DNA of 5,533 nucleotides from an uncultured Eubacteriales bacterium. GTDB lineage: Bacteria; Bacillota; Clostridia; Oscillospirales; Oscillospiraceae. The notes under the pieces were generated by a model that ran no database searches, was not told the origin of the DNA, and was given only the letters and a program-made list of their open reading frames with translations. Below are positions 1-4,882 of this stretch, piece by piece. A program made the translations under genes and the position numbers. The stretch spans positions 1 to 5,533 of the forward strand of contig ONTN01000135.1 of the NCBI GenBank assembly GCA_900320765.1, in the 5' to 3' direction. Within the stretch, counting starts at the first letter, position 1. Every line of letters starts with the position of its first letter.

Positions 1-20
1 CTAAAAGCCTTCTCCTTGGG

Positions 21-114
21 AACGCGACGCGTTAAGCAAATCTGCCAGTGGCAGATTTGTAGCCAAAGCGGGAAGCGAGCTATGCTCGCGCCCGTGGGGG
101 ACCGCGAAAGCGGT
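21..114. repeat. Hairpin-dense intergenic element (four successive inverted repeats)
   Basis: Four inverted repeats follow one another with almost no spacing. (1) 21-33 has 6-bp arms AACGCG/CGCGTT around one base. (2) 37-59 has 11-bp arms CAAATCTGCCA/TGGCAGATTTG around a single G. (3) 69-94 has CGGG and GCGAGC arms pairing with GCTCGC and CCCG around TAT, with a small internal loop. (4) 101-114 is ACCGC/GCGGT closed by GAAA, a GNRA-type tetraloop in RNA. The flanks, CTAAAAGCCTTCTCC at 1-15 and GGTGGATGAGG at 112-122, resemble by memory the ends of dispersed intergenic repeats common in gut Clostridia; I could not check this. There is no coding potential. The element lies just beyond the stop of the minus-strand VWA gene, so it would form the 3' end of that transcript and could stabilise or help terminate it. 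Confidence 0.6.
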
Positions 115-135
115 GGATGAGGTCTTATCATTTAA

Positions 136-1575
136 TTACGGCCTATAATCGTTGATTATCCTCACGATAATATCGTGCAGCTTTTCGACCTCGTAGCTTC
201 CGATGATGGGCTCAAGGTGGCTGTAGCCGACTCCGGAGTCATCGGTAAGGAATACGTAGGTGCCGTTTGTCAGTATGCTGAGGGCTCTGCCGAAGAGCTC
301 AGTCTCGCGCTCGCCGTTGGAGCAGATGACCGGTACTAGGCGGATGCCCATCTCGGCGGCCTTGCGGACGGCGGCGGCTACCTCGTCGCCCGTGCCGTCG
401 TGGGGAGGCGCGTCGAATATCATAAAGGCGACCTTCACGGCGTCGTCTCTCCAGCCGTTATGCCCGGCGTCAAAGTCGGGATTGAGCGTCTCCATCTCCT
501 GCACGGCGGAAACGTCGGTGGTGAACTCAGCGACCTTCGTTACGTACTCGTCGCCCTCATCGCGGTAGAAGCATACGGAATACTCGGTGCCGTCAGCCTG
601 AACGGCGCCGGCGATGGAGCTGAAGTCCTTCTGCAGGAAGGCCATCTCGTCGCCCATAGAGCCCGTGGTATCGACTATGAACATAACCTGAAGCGCCGTT
701 CTCTCTTCGCCTGCTGCAGTTACCTCGAGCTCGTCGGAGGGCTGCATTACGGGCGTGCCCTGCTGATCGTCGGGATCCGTTACCGCCGTTCCGCCGAGGG
801 CAAAGGTTTCGCCGCCGACTCTCACGGACGCGGGAGTCTCGCCCTCACCGTAGAAGAGATAGGCCACTCCGTCCTTATCCGCCTCGCCGGTCCAGAGCGT
901 CTTGCCGTCTCCGTCGAGAAGCTCTACCGAAGCGTAGGCTCCGCCGTTTACGGTGACCTTGACCCTGTGCGTGGGGTCGAGGCCGTATACGGGGAAGCTG
1001 ATCCTGCCGGAGTTTACGAGGTTAGTGAAAAACGGCCAGTTGCGGTTATCGTTCCACTCGGCAGCCGTAAGCACAAAGGCCTCGCCCTCTACGGGCTCCC
1101 ACGGCTCCCATGGCTCGTCAGGGTCTCCCGGAAAAACGGGCTCTACGGGCTCAACGTCCCAACCGTCCCCCGGCATCTCAGGCTCCTCGCCGTCAAACTC
1201 GGGCGTCGGAACGGGGTCGTCGATTATCCCCACGCTGCCGGGATCGGGCATGGCGCCGGGCTCCGCTGCCCCTGAGTATCCGCCCATCGGGGCTTCGGCT
1301 GCGGCTGAGGTTTTCATATCGAACTCAATTGCGCCTTCGGGCTCGGGCTCGGGCTCGGGCATTGCATCCAGCGCCCAGTCGTCCGTCATCCAGCCCTCGC
1401 CGCTCTCTCCGGTGCCGCCCGTGGAGTTCGTCCAGAGCTCTCCGTCCTCTCCCGTCTTATCCTTGCGGTCGGAGTAGTCGGTCGGGGTCTTTACGTCCGT
1501 TTTCCCGGGCTTATCCGGTTCCGGGTTAACGCCCGGCTCCTGCTTCGCGCAGGCTCCGAGCGTATCTCCCTTCAT
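136..1575 (-). CDS. VWA domain protein with acidic Pro-rich N-terminus (atypical, possibly degraded)
   Basis: This is a 479-residue protein. Residues 10-165 are low-complexity and rich in Pro, Glu, Asp and Gly, including a PEPEPEPE tract near 73-80 and repeated EPW near 154-160. Residues 168-262 form a small domain beginning LTAAEWNDNRNW, a module I recall preceding the VWA domain in related clostridial surface proteins. Residues 295-475 are the VWA domain: beta strand LQVMFIV, then DTTGSM with MIDAS residues D302, T304 and S306, the motif FDAPPH at 387-392, and a conserved C-terminus with TGTYVFLTDDSG-like sequence (TNGTYVFLTDD, 436-446). Two things are odd. The N-terminus MKGDTLGACAK has a lipobox-like LGAC but no hydrophobic segment, and a TAG lies five codons upstream in frame. 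The loop expected between 364 and 375, GGGDxPEAV in relatives as I remember them, is absent. The ribosome-binding site is weak. VWA domains bind protein ligands through a divalent metal; no specific role can be assigned here. Confidence 0.85.
   Translation of the reverse strand: MKGDTLGACAKQEPGVNPEPDKPGKTDVKTPTDYSDRKDKTGEDGELWTNSTGGTGESGEGWMTDDWALDAMPEPEPEPEGAIEFDMKTSAAAEAPMGGYSGAAEPGAMPDPGSVGIIDDPVPTPEFDGEEPEMPGDGWDVEPVEPVFPGDPDEPWEPWEPVEGEAFVLTAAEWNDNRNWPFFTNLVNSGRISFPVYGLDPTHRVKVTVNGGAYASVELLDGDGKTLWTGEADKDGVAYLFYGEGETPASVRVGGETFALGGTAVTDPDDQQGTPVMQPSDELEVTAAGEERTALQVMFIVDTTGSMGDEMAFLQKDFSSIAGAVQADGTEYSVCFYRDEGDEYVTKVAEFTTDVSAVQEMETLNPDFDAGHNGWRDDAVKVAFMIFDAPPHDGTGDEVAAAVRKAAEMGIRLVPVICSNGERETELFGRALSILTNGTYVFLTDDSGVGYSHLEPIIGSYEVEKLHDIIVRIINDYRP
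1338..1360 (-). repeat. Hexanucleotide repeat encoding Pro-Glu tract
   Basis: A CGGGCT unit is repeated nearly four times on the plus strand, giving alternating Glu and Pro codons in the minus-strand VWA gene. It sits in the low-complexity N-terminal linker. Such a tract can change length by slippage in steps of two residues without breaking the frame. Confidence 0.7.
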
Positions 1576-1630
1576 TTGTCTTTCTGTCTATTAGACTGCG
1601 TGGCTTTCCTTTTTGTTCCGGAATATTTAT

Positions 1631-1658
1631 ATTATATCGCCACAAAATAGCTTTACAA
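1631..1658 (-). promoter_or_regulatory. Probable SigA promoter for the VWA gene
   Basis: Read on the minus strand, the -35 is TTGTAA (plus-strand 1653-1658), followed by a 16-bp spacer and a perfect TATAAT -10 (1631-1636). Transcription would begin near 1624, about 50 bases before the ATG at 1575. The -35 matches consensus at four of six positions. It occupies nearly the same bases as the -35 of the divergent ireB promoter. Confidence 0.55.
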
Positions 1659-1680
1659 GCCTAATTTTCCTTGTTATAAT
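1652..1680 (+). promoter_or_regulatory. SigA promoter for ireB, extended -10
   Basis: TTTACA (1652-1657) is followed by a 17-bp spacer and a perfect TATAAT (1675-1680), with TGT just before the -10 (1672-1674), giving an extended -10. The start site should be near 1687, leaving an untranslated leader of about 60 bases. The -35 lies at the centre of a small inverted repeat, GCTT-TAC-AAGC (1650-1660). Confidence 0.8.
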
Positions 1681-1745
1681 ATTTAATCGGAAAAAGAGGT
1701 TTATAAGAGATCAGATAAAATGAAAAAGGGGGCTCGGATAGAGAA

Positions 1746-1994
1746 ATGGAAGAATTTACAAGGAAATTTACCATCACCGATAAAAAGATCGGCACGAAGG
1801 AGATCATGGCCTCGGTTTACGATTCTCTGAAGCTTAAGGGTTATGATCCGATCAATCAGATCGTGGGCTACATCCTCTCCGAGGATCCCACCTACATCAC
1901 GAACTACAATAACGCGAGGGCTCTCATCTGCCGCCTTGACCGCGACGAGCTGCTGCACGAGCTCGTTGAGAGCTACCTCAACAAAACCGAGTGA
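1746..1994 (+). CDS. ireB: IreB/ReoM family regulatory phosphoprotein (UPF0297)
   Basis: This 82-residue protein is recognisable along its whole length; the family is usually 85-90 residues. The signature GYDPINQIVGYILSEDP spans 32-48, followed by TYITNYNNARALI (49-61) and RDELLHELVESYL (66-78). In Enterococcus (IreB) and Listeria (ReoM) the protein is phosphorylated near its N-terminus by a PASTA-domain Ser/Thr kinase, IreK or PrkA. It governs cephalosporin tolerance by controlling ClpCP-dependent turnover of MurA, the first committed enzyme of peptidoglycan synthesis. Aligned by eye, T5 in MEEFTRKF occupies the place of the known phosphothreonine. An AAAAAGGGGG stretch (1723-1732) lies 13 bases before the ATG, a slightly long spacing. 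The gene has its own promoter and terminator. The usual neighbours ruvX and the DUF1292 gene yrzB do not follow. Confidence 0.95.
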   Translation: MEEFTRKFTITDKKIGTKEIMASVYDSLKLKGYDPINQIVGYILSEDPTYITNYNNARALICRLDRDELLHELVESYLNKTE

Positions 1995-2001
1995 GCTTAA
2001 A

Positions 2002-2033
2002 GCCTCCTTTTCGGGCGGAGGCGGTTTTCGTTT
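2002..2033 (+). terminator. Intrinsic terminator of ireB
   Basis: GCCTCC (2002-2007) pairs with GGAGGC (2017-2022) around a nine-base loop. It is followed by GG and then T-rich sequence (TTTTCGTTT, 2025-2033). It begins eight bases after the ireB stop and closes ireB as a single-gene unit. Confidence 0.8.
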
Positions 2034-2042
2034 ACTCAAATA

Positions 2043-2059
2043 GTTACAATTCGGTTACA
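2043..2059 (-). promoter_or_regulatory. WalR-like (OmpR-family) direct-repeat box, upstream copy
   Basis: GTTACA occurs at 2043-2048 and again at 2054-2059, an 11-bp period. On the minus strand this reads TGTAAC, five bases (CGAAT), TGTAAC. That fits the published WalR/YycF consensus TGT(A/T)A(A/T/C)-N5-TGT(A/T)A(A/T/C) at every defined position. It lies just after the ireB terminator and about 220 bases upstream of the next start site. Assignment to WalR rather than another OmpR-family regulator is inference. Confidence 0.4.
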
Positions 2060-2062
2060 AAT

Positions 2063-2100
2063 AATTTCGGAAGTTAACAGAAAAAACTGCCGAAATTTTT
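2063..2100. other. AT-rich hairpin in the ireB to 97-residue-gene gap
   Basis: AATTTCGG (2063-2070) pairs with CCGAAATT (2090-2097). After an A-G mismatch, AGTT (2072-2075) pairs with AACT (2085-2088), leaving a nine-base loop. A run of T follows on the plus strand (to 2100). It could be a second terminator behind ireB or simply a folded intergenic sequence. The 304-bp gap 1995-2298 otherwise holds the ireB terminator, the GTTACA repeats, a weak terminator-like stem near 2142-2173 and the promoter at 2244-2272; I see no gene in it. Confidence 0.45.
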
Positions 2101-2141
2101 GAGACAAATATTAACATAATATTCCATTTTGTCACCGTACC

Positions 2142-2173
2142 CGGGCGGCAAAGCCAAGATTTTGCCCGTTTTT
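2142..2173 (+). terminator. Weak terminator-like stem with T5 tail
   Basis: CGGGC (2142-2146) pairs with GCCCG (2164-2168), extended by AAA (2150-2152) with TTT (2161-2163) after a three-base bulge. TTTTT (2169-2173) follows directly. The stem is short and bulged. No gene ends just before it, so it may be fortuitous, a back-up terminator for ireB, or the end of a small RNA. Confidence 0.3.
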
Positions 2174-2243
2174 CATCGGATATCCCCATATTTTGGGACT
2201 GGTGATTCCGTCGCAATGCCAAGAGCGCGCCCCGCCCCCGGTG

Positions 2244-2272
2244 TTGACAATTTGGATACAATGTGTTACAAT
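2244..2272 (+). promoter_or_regulatory. Strong SigA promoter for the 97-residue gene and NlpC/P60 gene
   Basis: A perfect TTGACA (2244-2249) is followed by a 17-bp spacer and TACAAT (2267-2272), with TGT before the -10 (2264-2266) giving an extended -10. The start site should be near 2279, which leaves a leader of about 20 bases carrying AAAGGAG. This is the best promoter in the window and probably drives both downstream genes. Confidence 0.85.
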
Positions 2273-2281
2273 TTGGTTACT
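2244..2281 (-). promoter_or_regulatory. Phased WalR-like half-sites over the promoter
   Basis: Hexamers related to GTTACA lie at 2244 (TTGACA), 2255 (GATACA), 2265 (GTTACA) and 2276 (GTTACT), spaced 11, 10 and 11 bp. The larger unit ACAATTTGG(A/T)TAC occurs at 2247-2259 and 2268-2280, 21 bp apart, with one mismatch. The pair at 2265-2281 matches the upstream box at 2043-2059 except for two bases. Because they cover the -35, the -10 and the start site, a regulator bound here would more likely repress than activate. Some of the similarity is unavoidable because promoter hexamers are included. Confidence 0.35.
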
Positions 2282-2298
2282 TTCAAAGGAGTAATAGC

Positions 2299-2592
2299 AT
2301 GGCTACTAAGAAAGCTCTGGCTCTTAACTACAAGGGCCGCCCCCTCCGCCGTAAGGACAACATCATTTATTACGGCAGCATGTCCGACAAATACGTCATC
2401 ATGCTTCAGATCACCGCCACCGAAAAGCTCGACGATCTCAGCGTTCCCACCAAGGTGACCGTTCAGCTCCAGCTTACTGACCCGGATCTTAAGAGCAGGG
2501 ATCGCATCGTCAAGAAAACGGAGAAGAACGGGCTCTACGCCGCGATGGACGTAGCGACCGTATGGCTTGAAAGGGCGCTTTCCGCCGGCTGA
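2299..2592 (+). CDS. Conserved-looking small protein of unknown function (97 aa)
   Basis: I do not recognise a named family. The start at 2299 is chosen because AAAGGAG (2285-2291) lies seven bases upstream and a strong promoter sits just before it; the in-frame ATG at 2263 falls inside that promoter. The protein MATKKALALNYKGRPLRRK... has a basic N-terminus (K4, K5, K12, R14, R17, R18, K19), and 17 Lys/Arg against 11 Asp/Glu overall. Alternating hydrophobic stretches at 22-40 and 51-60 suggest beta strands, and a likely helix spans 78-95. There is no signal peptide, membrane segment or cysteine, so it should be cytoplasmic. I have an impression of similar short proteins in Oscillospiraceae but cannot confirm it. 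It lies 37 bases before the wall hydrolase with no terminator between, so the two are probably co-transcribed. Confidence 0.85.
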   Translation: MATKKALALNYKGRPLRRKDNIIYYGSMSDKYVIMLQITATEKLDDLSVPTKVTVQLQLTDPDLKSRDRIVKKTEKNGLYAAMDVATVWLERALSAG

Positions 2593-2629
2593 TCTCCCAC
2601 CACTACTAAAGCAATACGAGGTTTTTACT

Positions 2630-3637
2630 ATGAAACTGACGAAGAAACTGCTGGCGATCCTCCTGACCGTCGCCTCCCTCATCTCGGTATTCGCGATGGC
2701 GGCCGGCGCAGCGGGCGTAGTTTATTACGGCGCCGCCACGGTCAACGTTTCCGCGCTCAACATCCGCAGCGCCCCTTCCACCTCAGCCTCCCGTCTCGGC
2801 ACGCTTTCTAAGGACACCCGCGTGGCCGTAATCGACAAGGGCGACGGCACCTGGTTCCACATCAACTACAACGGGACCGAGGGCTACGTCAGCGCAGAGT
2901 ATCTGAAGGACGTCGTTACCGCCGAGAACTTCGAGATGACCGGCGAGATAACGAGCGGCGACGTTCGCATGAGGGCGAAGAACAACACCTCGAGCGACGT
3001 TATCGGCACCTATCAGAAGGGCACGAAGGTCGATATCATCGGTATCAACGACGGCTGGTTCAAGGTAGTCGTCTCCGGCAAGACCGGGTACATACGTTCC
3101 GATCTTATGACCATCACCGGAGCTCCCTCCTCCACAAACAACGGCGGAAACAACGGCAGCAATAACGGCAGCAATAACGGCGGCGCTCAGGACACCTCCG
3201 TCGGTATGTACGGCATTTCCGACGACGGCGAGGTCATTCTCGGCGAGGGCGAGGCCTCCGAGCTCGGGCAGAAGATTGTCGATCTCGCGCTCAAGTACGT
3301 CGGGTACAAATACGTCTACGGCGCCGAGAGCCCCAAGGAGGGCTTCGACTGCTCCGGGCTCGTCTATTACGTTTTCGGTCAGTTCGGCTATAAGCTCGAG
3401 CGCAGAGCCTCCCTCCAGTACAAGAATAACGGCACCACGGTTTCCAAGTCGAAGCTCCAGGTCGGCGACCTCGTCTTCTTCTCCTCGAACGGCGGTGCCT
3501 CCGTCACCCACGTCGGCATCTACATAGGCGGCAACAAGTTCGTCCACGCCTCCAACAGCACCGTCGGCGTCATTATCTCTGACCTCACCACCAACTACTA
3601 CACGAAATGCTGGTTCGGTGCAAAGCGCATCGTATAA
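2630..3637 (+). CDS. Secreted SH3b-SH3b-NlpC/P60 peptidoglycan endopeptidase
   Basis: This is a 335-residue precursor. Residues 1-29 are a signal peptide: basic MKLTKK, a hydrophobic core, then AMAAGAAG with cleavage likely near 27-29. Two bacterial SH3 domains follow, about 37-95 (LNIRSAPSTSASRLGTL) and 106-163 (VRMRAKNNTSSDVIGTY); these usually bind the wall. A Gly/Asn/Ser linker spans 164-213. The NlpC/P60 domain covers about 214-335, with catalytic Cys241 in FDCSG, His294 in THVGIYIG and His306 in FVHASN, so all three expected residues are present. Enzymes of this family cleave peptidoglycan stem peptides, typically gamma-D-Glu to diamino acid. The start at 2630 is supported by the signal peptide and by GAGG (2618-2621) eight bases upstream; an earlier in-frame ATG at 2567 lies inside the preceding gene. 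Likely roles are wall turnover or daughter-cell separation. A terminator follows. Confidence 0.95.
   Translation: MKLTKKLLAILLTVASLISVFAMAAGAAGVVYYGAATVNVSALNIRSAPSTSASRLGTLSKDTRVAVIDKGDGTWFHINYNGTEGYVSAEYLKDVVTAENFEMTGEITSGDVRMRAKNNTSSDVIGTYQKGTKVDIIGINDGWFKVVVSGKTGYIRSDLMTITGAPSSTNNGGNNGSNNGSNNGGAQDTSVGMYGISDDGEVILGEGEASELGQKIVDLALKYVGYKYVYGAESPKEGFDCSGLVYYVFGQFGYKLERRASLQYKNNGTTVSKSKLQVGDLVFFSSNGGASVTHVGIYIGGNKFVHASNSTVGVIISDLTTNYYTKCWFGAKRIV
3137..3184 (+). repeat. Four 12-bp repeats encoding the Asn/Gly/Ser linker
   Basis: Four tandem 12-bp units of the form AA(C/T)AACGGC(G/A)G(A/C) encode NNGG-NNGS-NNGS-NNGG, residues 170-185 of the NlpC/P60 protein. They form a flexible spacer between the SH3b wall-binding part and the catalytic domain. 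Near-identical units can expand or contract in frame, changing the reach of the enzyme. Confidence 0.85.
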
Positions 3638-3670
3638 CAGCGTAAGCTCATTTCCATCGACCTCTTCCCT

Positions 3671-3693
3671 AACCCCGGGAAGGGGTTTTTGTT
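3671..3693 (+). terminator. Intrinsic terminator of the NlpC/P60 transcript
   Basis: AACCCC (3671-3676) pairs with GGGGTT (3682-3687) around GGGAA, and the T-run TTTTTGTTT continues to 3693. An alternative stem, CTTCCC (3664-3669) with GGGAAG (3677-3682), is mutually exclusive with it but has no T-run. The position 34 bases after the stop codon fits a transcript end. Confidence 0.85.
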
Positions 3694-3741
3694 TCATCTT
3701 AATGCACAAAGAAAAATGGGATTTATTTTTCCAGCAAAATC

Positions 3742-3750
3742 TGCTATACT
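3742..3750 (+). promoter_or_regulatory. Extended -10 promoter for the sbcD-like gene
   Basis: TGC followed by TATACT (3745-3750) is an extended -10. The sequence 17 bp upstream, TTTATT (3722-3727), is a poor -35, so the extended motif would carry recognition. The start site would be near 3757, about 30 bases before the ATG at 3788. Confidence 0.55.
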
Positions 3751-3787
3751 TAAGGGTAATATGAAATTTAAAGAAAGGGGAACTGTT

Positions 3788-4882
3788 ATGGCGGTAAGGA
3801 TACTTCACGCGGCGGATTTCCATCTTGATTCGCCCTACGCCTCCCTTACCGAGGAAAAGGCGAGAGAGCGCCGCAGGGAAGGGCGCGATCTATTAATGGA
3901 GCTCGCCGCCCTCGCGAACGCGGAGAAGTGCCGCATCGTGCTTCTTTCGGGCGATCTCTTTGATTCCTCGGCATCGTATTACGAGACCCAGGAGACGCTT
4001 TTAAAAATGCTCTCCGAAATAAAGGGCGAGGTCTTTATAGCCCCGGGCAACCACGATTATTTCTCCTCCCGCTCGCCCTACGCCTTTATGGAGCTTCCCG
4101 AGAACGTGCATATATTCCGCTCGCCGCAGCCCAGGTACTTCGATATACCTGAGCTCGGCGTCAGAGTTTGGGGCGCTGGCTTCACCTCCACCGTCTGCGA
4201 CAGCGTGCTCTCAGGCTTCCGCGCCGGAAAGAGCGACCTAATCGAGCTTATGACGCTCCACGCCGACCTTTCCGGTGGAAGGTACGACCCGATCACCGAG
4301 GACGATATTGCCGCCTCCGGCTTAAGTTATCTTGCCCTCGGGCACGTCCACACCTTCTCCGGCATCAAAAAGGCCGGCTCTACATACTACGCCTACCCCG
4401 GCTGCCCCGAGGGCAGAGGCTTTGACGAGACCGGTCCGAAGGGGGTTATCATCGGCTCTGTGGGTAAAACCTCGGCTGACCTCTCCTTCGTACCCCTCGC
4501 AAAGAGGCAGTACGAGATACGTTCCGTCGACCTTTCCGGCTCGACTGACGCGCTCGCCTCCGTCCTCGCCTCCGTCGGCGCTGGCGATTCTATGAACGTC
4601 GTCCGCATTGTGCTCGGCGGAGAGTTCTCCGGGAGCATCGACTGCGAGGCGATCGAGCGCGCCCTTGAGGGCAGGTTCTACTCCCTACAGGTCAAGGATA
4701 AGACGATCCCCGCTCGCGGGCTCTGGGACGGGATCGATGAGGACAGTCTGAAGGGGCTCTTCCTCAAAAGGATTAAGGAAGGCTTTGAGAGCGCCAAGAG
4801 CGACGCGGAGAGGGAGAAATATCTCCTTGCCGCGCGCTACGGCGTAGCCGCGCTTGAGGACAGGGAGGGCTGGCGTCCATGA
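3788..4882 (+). CDS. SbcD/YhaO-like metallophosphoesterase, DNA repair exonuclease
   Basis: This 364-residue protein carries every metal-binding motif of the calcineurin-like phosphoesterase fold in order: D10 and H12 (ADFHLD), GDLFD at 55-59 (D56), GNHD at 87-90 (N88, H89), H158 in TLHAD, and GHVH at 185-188 (H186, H188). This is the Mre11/SbcD arrangement. The opening HAADFHLDSPY and the partner gene downstream place it closest to the YhaO type rather than classical E. coli SbcD. Such nucleases trim DNA ends and hairpins together with a Rad50-like ATPase. Residues from about 240 form the C-terminal region that would contact the ATPase. The start at 3788 has AAAGGGG (3774-3780) seven bases upstream. 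The in-frame ATG at 3761 would sit only about four bases after the predicted transcript start. The stop overlaps the next start as ATGA, implying translational coupling. Confidence 0.92.
   Translation: MAVRILHAADFHLDSPYASLTEEKARERRREGRDLLMELAALANAEKCRIVLLSGDLFDSSASYYETQETLLKMLSEIKGEVFIAPGNHDYFSSRSPYAFMELPENVHIFRSPQPRYFDIPELGVRVWGAGFTSTVCDSVLSGFRAGKSDLIELMTLHADLSGGRYDPITEDDIAASGLSYLALGHVHTFSGIKKAGSTYYAYPGCPEGRGFDETGPKGVIIGSVGKTSADLSFVPLAKRQYEIRSVDLSGSTDALASVLASVGAGDSMNVVRIVLGGEFSGSIDCEAIERALEGRFYSLQVKDKTIPARGLWDGIDEDSLKGLFLKRIKEGFESAKSDAEREKYLLAARYGVAALEDREGWRP

Noticed and set aside
400..1275. Long open frame on the plus strand opposite the VWA gene, and similar shadows at 953-1477 and 1110-1529
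   Set aside because: They lack ribosome-binding sites, have Arg/Ser/Pro-rich composition typical of a shadow of GC-rich coding sequence, and match no domain. The minus-strand VWA frame has clear motifs.
1720..1830. Small plus-strand frame starting ATG at 1720, overlapping ireB
   Set aside because: It would give a basic 36-residue peptide out of frame with ireB and with no sign of being functional. The G-rich stretch inside it serves as the ireB ribosome-binding site.
3664..3687. Alternative stems behind the NlpC/P60 gene as a riboswitch or attenuator
   Set aside because: The two exclusive stems lie after a stop codon and end in a normal T-run. There is no ligand-binding-like structure, and the next gene has its own promoter, so a plain terminator suffices.
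3761..3787. Upstream in-frame ATG as start of the sbcD-like gene
   Set aside because: It lies only about four bases after the predicted transcript start and adds nine residues not typical of the family. The ATG at 3788 has a strong AAAGGGG site and the family's usual beginning.
2783..3823. 346-codon minus-strand frame opposite the NlpC/P60 gene
   Set aside because: It is a Val/Ala/Asp-rich shadow with no recognisable domain. The plus strand encodes a signal peptide, SH3b repeats and a complete catalytic triad.
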